Source of the DNA: Mycolicibacterium brisbanense
Lineage (GTDB): Bacteria > Actinomycetota > Actinomycetes > Mycobacteriales > Mycobacteriaceae
Length of the DNA stretch: 64,000 nucleotides
Assembly (NCBI RefSeq): GCF_001570425.1
Contig: NZ_BCSX01000024.1
Coordinates: 643,099-707,098, forward strand
Reading direction: 5' to 3'
Each line of letters begins with the position of its first letter. Position 1 is the first letter of the stretch. The position numbers and the translations under genes are program-made. A model generated the notes under the pieces. The model saw only the letters and a program-made list of their open reading frames with translations, searched no databases and was not told where the DNA came from. Of the stretch, positions 24,214-32,904 are shown piece after piece.

Positions 24214-24947
24214 TGGACGATCCCAACGATATCGCCGCGGCCTTCGCGGCCACCGCGGACAACGTCGTCGAGCAAGCGCGCGCGGAGGCGGTCGACGCAT
24301 TCAGCAAGATCAACAATCCCGCCCAGAACGCACCGGCGTACACCGCCGGGGACGCCCTCAAGACCATGAGCGCGCTGGCCAAGATCGCACTCACCGGCAG
24401 CATCGAGATGGCCCAGACAGCGCTGGACGTCCGCCCCAACCCCGGAGTACTGATCCTGGCGGATTACGTCAGCACCGTGCTGAGTCAAGGGGTGCAGCAA
24501 GCTGCCGATGTCGCCACGAACGCGGCCACGCTGATCGACCAGAACGCCTACGGCAAGGACCAGTGGGTGGAGTCGGCGATCAAGCTGACCACCATCGCGT
24601 ATCTGCGCGGTTCGGAGATCTTCCAGACGGTGGCCGCCGGGCCTGCGCAATTCGCCGACCCCGTCGTCAAAGAGACCTTCACGCTGGCAGACGCCGACGT
24701 CGACCCCACCAAGGACCGCACGCTGACGTTGACCACTCTGCAGCTCGGCGGGCCGAACACCACCAAACCGGTCGCCGGCTGGCGTGTCAGTTTCGAACCC
24801 GTCAACGCCGTGCTTCCAGCCGGGGCAAACCAGTTCACTCTCGTCGTGAGCGGTGCCGGGCTGGCGAGCGGCCTCTACGTCGGCAAGGTGGAGCTGACGG
24901 GCGGATCCGTCGCCGACGTCACGGTGGACGTGGCAATCAACCTGTGA
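24213..24947 (+). CDS. unknown protein: phasin-like N-terminus and beta-sandwich C-terminus
   Basis: A 244-residue protein. Residues 1-130 are amphipathic, Ala-rich helices (DDPNDIAAAFAATADNVVEQAR; ALAKIALTGSIEMAQTALDV), consistent with a surface-binding coat. Residues about 150-244 are beta strands with VDPTKDRTLTLTTLQLGG and the terminal LYVGKVELTGGSVADVTVDVAI, closely patterned on the end of the divergent protein at 22033-22710. It overlaps both neighbours (TGATG and GTGA). Two such two-part proteins plus a small helical one in one locus suggest a structural assembly. No enzymatic motif is visible. Confidence 0.72.
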   Translation: MDDPNDIAAAFAATADNVVEQARAEAVDAFSKINNPAQNAPAYTAGDALKTMSALAKIALTGSIEMAQTALDVRPNPGVLILADYVSTVLSQGVQQAADVATNAATLIDQNAYGKDQWVESAIKLTTIAYLRGSEIFQTVAAGPAQFADPVVKETFTLADADVDPTKDRTLTLTTLQLGGPNTTKPVAGWRVSFEPVNAVLPAGANQFTLVVSGAGLASGLYVGKVELTGGSVADVTVDVAINL

Positions 24948-27900
24948 GCCAGGACGATCCAACCGGCGTCGACGAGTTGCTCGACCGCGCCCTCAAAGCT
25001 GCCGCCGAAGGAGACCGCGCGACCGCGCAGCTGCTCGCCGGCCAGGTGCTCGCCGTGGACCGCGACAACGCCGACGCCGAACACCTGCTGACCGCCCCCG
25101 AGGGGTCAGGTGAAATCCGCCGTCTGACAATTGCTTTCGTCGACCTCGTCGACTCGACGGAACTGTCGACGCGGATCGAACCCGAGACCTACCGGGCGCT
25201 CGTCGGCCGCTACCGCGACGACGTGCTTCGCATCGTGGAAGCGTACGGAGGGCACGTCGGCTCCACGAAGGGCGACGGCCTGCTGGCGCTGTTCGGCCAC
25301 CCCGACGCCCACGAGGACGACGTGGTGCGCGCGGTGCAGGCCGGCCTCGACATCACGCGCGAGGTCGCGGCGCTCAGTGCGCGGGTGCGTCGGCAGCTGG
25401 GTTTCGACATCTCCGTGCGGGTGGGTGTCCACCGCGGCGTCGTCTACCTCGACCGGGACCAGGACGACGTGTATGGGCTGGCGGCAAACCTCGCCGCGCG
25501 GATCAACAGCATCGCCGCACCGGGCACCGTCGCGGTGTCCGACACGATCGAACCGCTGATCGCCGACCGGTTCGAACTGACGCCGAACCCGGCACAGCAC
25601 GTGAAGGGCGTCGCCGACCCGGTCAACTCCTATCGTGTCGACGCCGAACGCGACGTGGCAGTTCCGACGACCGGACCGCTTGTCGGTCGCGGCACCGAAA
25701 CCGAATACCTGCAGCGCAGCTGGCAGGCTGCGCGGGAAGGCGCCCTGGGCAAGCCCGGCGTGGCACTGATCGGCGACGCCGGAATCGGCAAGAGCCGGCT
25801 CGCGTGGTGGGCTGTGGCGCTGGCCGAGCAGTGCGGTGCGGCGGTCCTGCAGCTGCATGGTTCGCCGTTCCACACCGATGTCGGGCTGCGTCCGATCCGT
25901 CGTCTACTGGAACGGCGCTGTGGCATCGGCACCGGATCCGATGCCGCGCAGCGCTTGTCGCTGCTGACCGACGAGATCGCCGGGCACGGCCTTGACCCCG
26001 CGGCGATGGTGCCCCTGCTCGCGCCGATCCTGGGTATCGAGCCCACCGCCGGGTATCAGCCGGTGACCTCGGAGGGTCGGCGCCTCTTCGAGCAGATCGA
26101 GAACGCGGTCCGGCGGTATCTGCTCGCCTGCCTGCGCGGCGACGAGCCTGCGCTGCTGCTGGTCGAGGATCTGCATTGGTTCGACGAGGACACCGCAGAG
26201 GTCGTGGCGTCGCTGGTGCGCGAAGACCTGGGTGGGCGAGTGCTGATCGTCATGACCAGCCGCGAGCCCGTGACCGCCGACGCGTCGCGCACGCAGACCT
26301 TCGAGCTGGGGCCGCTCTCCGGCGATGAGGCCGACGAGCTCATCGTGGCGTTGTTCCCGGCCGCGAGCGACGAGGACCGCGCGGCGGTACGACACCGGTG
26401 CGACGGCGTCCCGCTCTACATCGAAGAAGTGGTGGCCAAACTGCGGGCCCAGCCGGGTGATCGGTTCAATTCGGCGGGTGTGCCCGACACGCTGTACGAA
26501 GCGCTGTTCGCGCGGCTGCAATCCAGCACGGATGCCCTGCCGGTTGTCGAGGCGGCCGCCATCATCGGCAGCCGCGTCGAGCGCGCGGTGCTGGCCTCGG
26601 TCATCGACCTCGGCGCGGCCGCGTTGGACTCCGTGATCGCCGAACTCCTCGAGGCCCGGGTGCTCGACCCATTGGGGCCCGACAGCTGGCGCTTCCGCCA
26701 CGAACTGCTCCGCGAGTTGGCCGCCGAGATATCGCCTCCCAGCTCACAACGCCGCCTGCACAGCCGCATCGCGGATACGTTGATCTCCACTGCGGCCGTC
26801 GGCAACCCGGACTGGCCGCTGATCGCCCGCCATTACGAACGTGCGGAGCGCTTCGCCGAGGCCGCAGGCAGCTATTCGCAGGCCGCGGCCAACGCACGAC
26901 AGCGTGGCGCGCTGCGAGAAGCGCTGACCTACCTGACCTACGCCGTCTCCGCGGTCGAGCGGTCGGCGCCGGGACCCGACCACGACCGCCTCGAAATCGG
27001 TCTGCGTCTGGGCCGGGCCCTGCTCGCCCAAGCCGCCGAGGGTGTGTTCAGCGCCAACGCCGCCGCCGACTTCGAACGGTGTCTCGCGTTGTGCAGCAGT
27101 GACTTACAAGATGACGACCTGCTGTCGACGGTGATGTCGCTCTACCCGTACTACACGATGAAAGCCGACATCGCACGAGCGCAGCGGCTGGTGGAATCCA
27201 TCCGCGGGAGCCTGACCGGTCCACGGGAGGCGTTCCTGCCGGTCAACGACTTCGCATTCGGCATGCTGGCCTGGTACCGCGGCGAATTCGACTCGGCACG
27301 AACCCAAATGGAACTGGCCGCCGCGGCGTTGACGCCCGCGGGCACCCGCGCGCTCGACGCGCTGCTGTTCATGCCCAACGACCCCGCCGCAGGCCTGTAC
27401 ACACATCTGGCCTTGACCCGATGCTTCGACGGCGACCTTGCCGGCGTGGAGGCCGAACTGCGCCGGGCCGAAAACCGTTGTGCAGAACTACCGTTCCCCA
27501 AGGGCGCGTTCAGCCTGGCCTACACCCGCCAGATCGAGGTGGTGATCCGCATCGAAGCCGGCGATCTGCAGCGGGCGGCCACCGTCGCTGTCGATCTCGC
27601 GACCATCGGTGAGGCCCACGGCTTCGACTCGTGGGCGCTGGTCGGTCAGGCGCAGTCCGCCACCGTCGGCGCACTCAGCGCGCTGGCCACATACGACGGT
27701 GACCCCGCGGTGTTGGCGCCACACATCGAGATGCTGACCTCCTTCGTCGAAGGCTGGCGAGCCGTCGGGGTCATCGCACTGATCACGTTCTACGACGCGA
27801 TCCTGGCTCGGCTGCTGGTGGCGGCGGGCGAGCCCGACCGTGCCCGCGCCCGTCTGCGGACCGGGCTTGATCTCGCCGCATCGACCGGCATGCGCTTCTA

Positions 27901-28147
27901 CGACGCCGAGCTGCTGCGGCTCGGCGCCGCGACGAGCGATGACCCCCAACAGCGTCGTCGCGATCTGGAATCAGCCATCGCCACCGCACGCGCTCAGGAC
28001 GCCCGGATCTTCGAACTGCGCTCTGCCCTGGACTATTTCGCGCTGGACCCGGCGGCGGGCCGAGAACTGCTCACCACGGCGCTGGCGCACTTCCCCACCG
28101 ACAGTGCGTGGCCGGACGTAACCCGCGCGCGGGCGATGCTCGGGTGA
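24944..28147 (+). CDS. class III nucleotide cyclase - AAA ATPase - helical-repeat signalling protein
   Basis: A 1067-residue multidomain protein. Residues about 58-225 are a class III adenylate/guanylate cyclase domain: FVDLVDSTELS with a metal-binding Asp, STKGDGLLALFGHPD with a Lys next to GDG as in substrate-binding Lys positions, and VGVHRGVVYLD. An NTPase follows, with Walker A GDAGIGKSRL near residue 277 and Walker B LLVEDLHWFDED near 405. The remaining 450 residues are Ala/Leu-rich helices of the TPR type. Mycobacteria have several proteins of this plan. The GTG at 24944 overlaps the stop before it, and the next gene overlaps its stop, so it is in the same operon as the unknown proteins and FAD enzyme and could give them a cyclic-nucleotide or ATP-dependent control. 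Confidence 0.88.
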   Translation: MSQDDPTGVDELLDRALKAAAEGDRATAQLLAGQVLAVDRDNADAEHLLTAPEGSGEIRRLTIAFVDLVDSTELSTRIEPETYRALVGRYRDDVLRIVEAYGGHVGSTKGDGLLALFGHPDAHEDDVVRAVQAGLDITREVAALSARVRRQLGFDISVRVGVHRGVVYLDRDQDDVYGLAANLAARINSIAAPGTVAVSDTIEPLIADRFELTPNPAQHVKGVADPVNSYRVDAERDVAVPTTGPLVGRGTETEYLQRSWQAAREGALGKPGVALIGDAGIGKSRLAWWAVALAEQCGAAVLQLHGSPFHTDVGLRPIRRLLERRCGIGTGSDAAQRLSLLTDEIAGHGLDPAAMVPLLAPILGIEPTAGYQPVTSEGRRLFEQIENAVRRYLLACLRGDEPALLLVEDLHWFDEDTAEVVASLVREDLGGRVLIVMTSREPVTADASRTQTFELGPLSGDEADELIVALFPAASDEDRAAVRHRCDGVPLYIEEVVAKLRAQPGDRFNSAGVPDTLYEALFARLQSSTDALPVVEAAAIIGSRVERAVLASVIDLGAAALDSVIAELLEARVLDPLGPDSWRFRHELLRELAAEISPPSSQRRLHSRIADTLISTAAVGNPDWPLIARHYERAERFAEAAGSYSQAAANARQRGALREALTYLTYAVSAVERSAPGPDHDRLEIGLRLGRALLAQAAEGVFSANAAADFERCLALCSSDLQDDDLLSTVMSLYPYYTMKADIARAQRLVESIRGSLTGPREAFLPVNDFAFGMLAWYRGEFDSARTQMELAAAALTPAGTRALDALLFMPNDPAAGLYTHLALTRCFDGDLAGVEAELRRAENRCAELPFPKGAFSLAYTRQIEVVIRIEAGDLQRAATVAVDLATIGEAHGFDSWALVGQAQSATVGALSALATYDGDPAVLAPHIEMLTSFVEGWRAVGVIALITFYDAILARLLVAAGEPDRARARLRTGLDLAASTGMRFYDAELLRLGAATSDDPQQRRRDLESAIATARAQDARIFELRSALDYFALDPAAGRELLTTALAHFPTDSAWPDVTRARAMLG

Positions 28148-30168
28148 GGCGCCCGGGCGGCAAGATCGCGATCTTGGGAGGCGGCGTCGCGGGGCTCACC
28201 GCTGCCTGGCGGTTGAGTGAGCCGGGCTGGCAGAACCGGTTCGAGTCGATCACGGTGTATCAGCGGGGCTGGCGGCTGGGCGGTAAAGGGGCGTCCAGCC
28301 GTGGAGTGCACGGCCGCATCGAGGAACACGGCCTGCACGTGTGGCTGGGCTCCTACGAGAACGCCTTCGCGCTGCTGCGCGAGTGCTATGCCGAACTCGA
28401 CAGGGACGCAACCGATCCCACCGTGCCGATTCGCACATGGCGCGACGCGCTGATCCCGGCAGACAATCCGGCGCTGGCAGAGGAGTGGGGCGGCGGCTGG
28501 CAGATGTGGTTCGGCACCCACCCGGTGACTCCCGGCCTGCCGGGAGACCCGCAGGGCACCGGCAGGGAGCTCAGCGCAGCCGCCTTCGTCACCCAGGCAC
28601 TGCAGCTGGCCATGGCGTTCGTCGACTCGTTGCGCGACACGGGGCCCGGCACGCTGGTGCTCTCCCCCTCGCCGCAACGTCCTGTGGCTTCATCTGTGGG
28701 CCTTGCGACCGTGGTGGCCCGGGCTCTCACAGCGGCCACATTGGCAGTGGCCGACCACACCCTGCGTCCGGATACCGCTGTCGCCGTGCTCAATCCGGCG
28801 CTCGAGGCCATCGCCGAGTCGATCGACCGGGAGAACCGCTTGGACCATCGGCGGCTGTGGGTGCTGCTGTCGTTGGTGACTGCCGTGGTGCGCGGGATCC
28901 TCGCCGACCATCTGATCACGCATCCGAACGGATTCCGCGCGATCAACGACGAAGAGTTCAGCGCCTGGGTGGTGCGCCACGGCGGGCATCCCGACGCGGT
29001 GCAGTCACCTCTGGTGCGCGGGTTGTACGACCTGGTGTTCGGCTACCGTGACGCCGATCCCGACCAACCGGCCGTCGGTGCGGGGGTGATGACGTTCCTG
29101 CTCGGCCAGGTTCTCTTCGGCTACAAGGGATCTCTGTTCTGGAAGATGACGGCCGGGATGGGCGACGTCGTCATCGCCCCGCTGTACCAGGCCCTGCGGC
29201 GGCGCGGCGTCGTGTTCGAGTTCTTCCACCGCCTCGACGCACTGCACCTCGACGCGCGCCGCCAGTACGTGGAGGCGATCACGATGGGCCGCCAAGTCGC
29301 CCTCGCCGACGGCGTGGAACATTACGATCCGTTGATCACCGTCCGCGGCCTTCCGGTGTTTCCGGCCGAGCCGCGAGCCGAGCAACTTGTCGGTGGTGGC
29401 GCCCACGATCTGGAATCCCACTTCGGCAAGCGTGACGACGCCGAGAAGCGGGTGCTGCGGCGCGGCGTCGACTTCGACCACGCTGTGCTCGCCGTATCGC
29501 TGGGGATGGTGCCGACAGTGGCCGGCGAGTTGCTCCGCGACCGCGCCGAGTGGCGCGAGATGACCAGCCACGTCCTCACCGTCGCCACGCAAGGCATGCA
29601 GCTGTGGCTGCGGCCCGACGAGAAGACACTGGGTTGGGAGCGTCCCGGCGCCACGGTCACGGCCTACCGGCGTCCCTTCGAGACGTTTGCCTCGATGCCG
29701 CACACGCTCTGGGCCGAAGACTGGCCCTCCGACGACCGGCCCCGTTCAGTGGCGTACTTCTGCGGCAGCCTGCGGGCACCGTGGCCGTGTGACTCCGCTT
29801 GCCATACAGAATCTTTGACTCAGCGGGCCCGTGCGGATGCGACCGAATTCGTCGACCGTCAGCTCGGCGCCTACTTCCCCAACGCTGTGCGGGACGGTCG
29901 GTTTCTCCGGCAGCTGGTCAAGTCCGAGTACCTCAGCGTGAACATCGATCCGTCAGACCGCTACGTGCAGTCGGTGCCCGGCTCGGACAAATACCGCCTG
30001 CGGCCCGACGAAAGCGGTTACGACAACCTCGCCCTGGCCGGCGACTGGACCGACACCGGTATCAACGCGGGCTGCATCGAGGCCGCCGTGGTCTCGGGAC
30101 TGCAGGCCGCCAATGCGGTCGCCGGGCGTGGGCGCTATCACCGCATCCGGGGTTATTACATGCCGTGA
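28144..30168 (+). CDS. FAD-dependent oxidoreductase, carotenoid/squalene-desaturase-like
   Basis: A 674-residue flavoprotein of the amine-oxidase/phytoene-desaturase superfamily. IAILGGGVAGLTAAWRLSE near residue 8 binds the ADP part of FAD, and GWRLGGKGASSR is the second dinucleotide contact. HGLHVWLGSYENAFALLRECY resembles the HpnE/zeta-carotene-desaturase group, and LALAGDWTDTGINAGCIEAAVVSG is the C-terminal FAD-binding box. Such enzymes desaturate, isomerise or dehydroxylate polyisoprenoids. It is the last gene of the plus-strand operon, with a polyprenyl synthase in the divergent one. It overlaps the cyclase gene as GTGA. Confidence 0.85.
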   Translation: MRRPGGKIAILGGGVAGLTAAWRLSEPGWQNRFESITVYQRGWRLGGKGASSRGVHGRIEEHGLHVWLGSYENAFALLRECYAELDRDATDPTVPIRTWRDALIPADNPALAEEWGGGWQMWFGTHPVTPGLPGDPQGTGRELSAAAFVTQALQLAMAFVDSLRDTGPGTLVLSPSPQRPVASSVGLATVVARALTAATLAVADHTLRPDTAVAVLNPALEAIAESIDRENRLDHRRLWVLLSLVTAVVRGILADHLITHPNGFRAINDEEFSAWVVRHGGHPDAVQSPLVRGLYDLVFGYRDADPDQPAVGAGVMTFLLGQVLFGYKGSLFWKMTAGMGDVVIAPLYQALRRRGVVFEFFHRLDALHLDARRQYVEAITMGRQVALADGVEHYDPLITVRGLPVFPAEPRAEQLVGGGAHDLESHFGKRDDAEKRVLRRGVDFDHAVLAVSLGMVPTVAGELLRDRAEWREMTSHVLTVATQGMQLWLRPDEKTLGWERPGATVTAYRRPFETFASMPHTLWAEDWPSDDRPRSVAYFCGSLRAPWPCDSACHTESLTQRARADATEFVDRQLGAYFPNAVRDGRFLRQLVKSEYLSVNIDPSDRYVQSVPGSDKYRLRPDESGYDNLALAGDWTDTGINAGCIEAAVVSGLQAANAVAGRGRYHRIRGYYMP

Positions 30169-30201
30169 GAGCCTCTGGCTCGGACTGGCGGCCTTGCAGG
30201 C

Positions 30202-30930
30202 TTACCGCACCGCCCGCATGCGAAGCCGGAGCAGGCGCTTGTTGGCCTCGTCGGCAGCCTTGCTGTCCTGCAGGATCAGGCGCATCAAGCGCGCGCGGGC
30301 TTTCGGATTGAACGGTTCGTCTTGCAAGTCATCGCAGGCGACCTTCAACTCGCGGGCGAATCTGTGCACCAGTGCCAGATCGGCGTCGGCGGTAGGGGAT
30401 GGGGCACATTCCCGGCCCTGCTGCTGGCTCCTTGAGACCGTGGATGTGCTTGGCATCCGACGAATCATCGAATGCTCTGCCCCGTTAGCGGCATTCATCA
30501 CCAACAAGGCGAACAGGTCGGCCTCATATTCCTGCTCATCCCCATAGTCTTTGCTGCCCATGACGGTGGACACCAATTCCGGAGCAAGGTCGGGTAGCCT
30601 ACGACGCCACGCCGACTCAACACGCACGTCGCGACTTTGCGCCCGACCGCCGCTGTGGTGCCCCAGGATCATGTGCCCAATTTGGTGGTACACGGCCTGG
30701 TCTACTCGGAAGTCTGAGGCCCCTTGCTCATAGAGGATCACATCGCCGTCTTCGCTGGCCAACCACAGACCGCACAGACTGTGTACCACCAACCCTGGCT
30801 GGGTCGCCACCAGCGTTATCGGCCGGCCGCGCATGTCAGCGATGCACTGCACGAACGCCTCCCGATCCCACAAAGGGGGCCTTGGCAGCGTGCGCACCAG
30901 TTCGAGCATGTCCTTGTCAGACAACATCAT
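30202..30930 (-). CDS. ImmA/IrrE-like (M78) protein with degenerate active site
   Basis: A 242-residue protein from the ATG at 30928-30930. The zinc-protease helix reads YHQIGHMILGHH: the HExxH Glu that activates water is Gln, while both His residues and the downstream third ligand region DEQEYEADLFALLV are kept. It may bind zinc without proteolysis, or act as an inactive regulator. The frame stays open upstream to an ATG at 31077, but a short ORF with a strong ribosome site (30927-30974) overlaps the chosen start as ATGA, suggesting coupled translation. It is last in a group with a methyltransferase and a dienelactone-hydrolase-like gene. Confidence 0.65.
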   Translation of the reverse strand: MMLSDKDMLELVRTLPRPPLWDREAFVQCIADMRGRPITLVATQPGLVVHSLCGLWLASEDGDVILYEQGASDFRVDQAVYHQIGHMILGHHSGGRAQSRDVRVESAWRRRLPDLAPELVSTVMGSKDYGDEQEYEADLFALLVMNAANGAEHSMIRRMPSTSTVSRSQQQGRECAPSPTADADLALVHRFARELKVACDDLQDEPFNPKARARLMRLILQDSKAADEANKRLLRLRMRAVR

Positions 30931-30974
30931 TGACGTGTGCCCACTGGCCGGGCAGCGATCCGGGACTGATACAT
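30927..30974 (-). CDS. 15-residue leader ORF coupled to the ImmA-like gene
   Basis: ATG at 30972-30974 sits four bases behind AAGGAG, the best ribosome site in the area. The peptide MYQSRIAARPVGTRQ ends at a TGA that overlaps the ATG of the downstream gene. This could be a translation-coupling leader rather than a functional peptide. It was found by reading the strand; there is no database support. Confidence 0.4.
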   Translation of the reverse strand: MYQSRIAARPVGTRQ

Positions 30975-31000
30975 GGCGCTCCTTAGATGGTGCTCGACAT

Positions 31001-31801
31001 CTATCGACTCTTGATGTGCGCGGACACGATGAACAGGGACACAGAGCCGAAAAACTGACCTTCCATAAGGCCATCAAGCCAGCGCCGGGTACGCGCGGCG
31101 GGCAGGAACCCTTCTGCCACAGCGTGATTGCAGACGTCGCGAAAGCCGAGAACTCTGTCAGCCTCGACCGCGTCGGTCCAGTGTGCCGTCACCGGATAGA
31201 TGGCGTCGACGCTGAATCCTGCTTCGTCGAGCAGCCTCGGCAATGCCCTGCCGATCGTGGCATTGCGAATGACCTGCGCGACGACATGTTGGGTGTAGCA
31301 GTTACTGAAGGTTACGTCGTGGTGATCGATGACCAGCGTTGCCCAGTCCGGCTCCACACAGACGATCCGGCCTTCGGGATTCAGGGTCCGGGCAGCTTCG
31401 GCGAGCACAGTGGCCGGCGAATTCACATGCTGCAGCACGCGGTCGATATGGACTCGGTCGACCGTGCCGGCTTCCAGGGGAAGTTGATGAATGTCGGCCT
31501 TGGCGGTTGACACCGTCCGCAGGTGATTCGTGTACTGGGCGGCATGCGCCAGCAGAGTCTGGTCGTGATCGATGCCGATCACCTTGCCTGTGCGGCCGGC
31601 GCAATCGGCATAACCGGGAAGATCCACGCCCGCACCGCATCCGAGGTCGACGACCACGGCTCCCTCTTGGATGTTCAGCAGAGACTTCGCGAACGCCTTA
31701 TAGCTCTTTCCGGTAGCCGAGTTTGCGATGTTTCGCAGATAGTCGCTGGGTGGCGCCATGTCCAACCACGGCCGGAACTGAGGTTGTCTCGTCCGTGTCA
31801 T
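31001..31801 (-). CDS. class I SAM-dependent methyltransferase
   Basis: A 266-residue UbiE/Coq5-type methyltransferase. Motif I VVVDLGCGAGVDLPG is followed by VIGIDHDQTLLAHA (acidic strand 2), DIHQLPLEAGTVDRVHIDRVLQHV (motifs II-III) and LNPEGRIVCVEPDW. The C-terminal helix pair is typical of small-molecule methyltransferases. The ATG at 31801 has AAAGG seven bases upstream. The frame is open to a GTG at 31957, twelve bases after the upstream gene's stop, which would add 52 residues of unusual composition; I regard that as less likely. Substrate unknown. Confidence 0.82.
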   Translation of the reverse strand: MTRTRQPQFRPWLDMAPPSDYLRNIANSATGKSYKAFAKSLLNIQEGAVVVDLGCGAGVDLPGYADCAGRTGKVIGIDHDQTLLAHAAQYTNHLRTVSTAKADIHQLPLEAGTVDRVHIDRVLQHVNSPATVLAEAARTLNPEGRIVCVEPDWATLVIDHHDVTFSNCYTQHVVAQVIRNATIGRALPRLLDEAGFSVDAIYPVTAHWTDAVEADRVLGFRDVCNHAVAEGFLPAARTRRWLDGLMEGQFFGSVSLFIVSAHIKSR

Positions 31802-31969
31802 CGTGCGCCTTTCATCGAGGAGGTACGACGGGGTTTCTTCTGCAGCACACTGTGTTTCGTCAGCTACGTGTACTGCTGTCAACCGCTCGTAGTCCAGGTC
31901 GATGGGTTCGGCGGTAGTCGTCTGGGCCATGTCAGCCGGAGCGAGCATGATCGTCACGGCAACAAGCGC

Positions 31970-32731
31970 TCAGTTGGGTGACGCATCGTTGGCTGGGTCC
32001 GGCTCGGAAAGCCCCGAGGCAGGTGTCTGAATCAGGTACTTCTCGAAGAAGGCGAATGTCCGCTGCCACGCGTCCTCGGCTTCGGGCGCCGAATAGGCGA
32101 ATCCGGCCAGTGTTTCGACGATGGTGAACGGTGCTGGGATGCCCAACTTGTTCATGAAGCTGTGCCCGACGTTCGGGTATTCCTTGATGTCACGGTCGAC
32201 GGAACCTTTGGCGAGGACTGCTTCCAATGCACTGGCCGAGCCCTGTTTGACGATGCGGTCTTTGGCGCCGTAGCTGGCGACGACAGGGCACGAGCTGGCG
32301 AGCGCATCAATGTTCTTGGGAGCCAAGCCGTATTGGGCCGCGGCCACGTCGAAGAGGCCGCGTGGGGACAACTGGAGGACGAAACCGGCGCCCATGCAGA
32401 ATCCCATCAGCCCGATCCGGCCATTGCAGCGCGGGTCGTCGAGCAGGTAGCTGCGCGCGGCGGTGATGTCGTCGTAGGCATCGCCATCGCCGGCGAAATG
32501 TGCCCGGATGGTGGCGATCATGCACCTGGGCTTGAAACCTCGCCCATAGAGGTCCGGCGCTAGGGCGAGATACCCCTCGCCGGCGAGCCGCTCGCTGATA
32601 CGCCGCAGATCGTTGGTCATTCCCCGCACGTCCTGCACGACCACTACTCCTGGCCAGGGGCCTTGGCCTGTGGGTACTGCGAGATACCCCGGCAGAGTGC
32701 CTGCTGGCGCGGGATATGAGATGTCCGGCAA
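31970..32731 (-). CDS. dienelactone hydrolase-family protein
   Basis: A 253-residue alpha/beta hydrolase of the dienelactone hydrolase family. The nucleophile Cys is in GLMGFCMGAGFVLQL, the acid in SYGAKDRIV and the His in YPNVGHSFM, giving a complete Cys-Asp-His triad. PAPAGTLPGYLAVPTGQGPWPGVVVVQDVRGM is the family start. A TTG at 32729-32731 behind GGGGGT begins the protein at MPDISYP, as homologues do; in-frame codons run upstream through the operator region but are unlikely. It is first in a minus-strand group with the methyltransferase and ImmA-like gene and divergent from the TetR gene. Confidence 0.82.
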   Translation of the reverse strand: MPDISYPAPAGTLPGYLAVPTGQGPWPGVVVVQDVRGMTNDLRRISERLAGEGYLALAPDLYGRGFKPRCMIATIRAHFAGDGDAYDDITAARSYLLDDPRCNGRIGLMGFCMGAGFVLQLSPRGLFDVAAAQYGLAPKNIDALASSCPVVASYGAKDRIVKQGSASALEAVLAKGSVDRDIKEYPNVGHSFMNKLGIPAPFTIVETLAGFAYSAPEAEDAWQRTFAFFEKYLIQTPASGLSEPDPANDASPN

Positions 32732-32805
32732 GGCGCTACCCCCAGCTGCTCGGTGCACGCCCCCGTCTCGAAAGCCCGCAGCGGCGGCACAAGATCTATC
32801 CTGCT

Positions 32806-32896
32806 GTATAGCTATACCCGACTCCTGGATAGTTGTCCAATACATTTGGATAGTGCAGCCATCCAGACGTATAGCTTTACAATCGTGTTGTATTGT
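32806..32896. promoter_or_regulatory. TetR operator pair and near-leaderless promoter
   Basis: GTATAGCTATAC (32806-32817) is a perfect 12-bp palindrome and GTATAGCTTTAC (32869-32880) a near copy 63 bp away. A further repeat TACAA-N5-TTGTA spans 32878-32892 and runs into the -10 TATTGT (32891-32896). The TetR ATG at 32905 follows the expected start by about two bases. The stretch is AT-rich compared with its surroundings. Confidence 0.55.
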
Positions 32897-32904
32897 CGAG
32901 CCTC

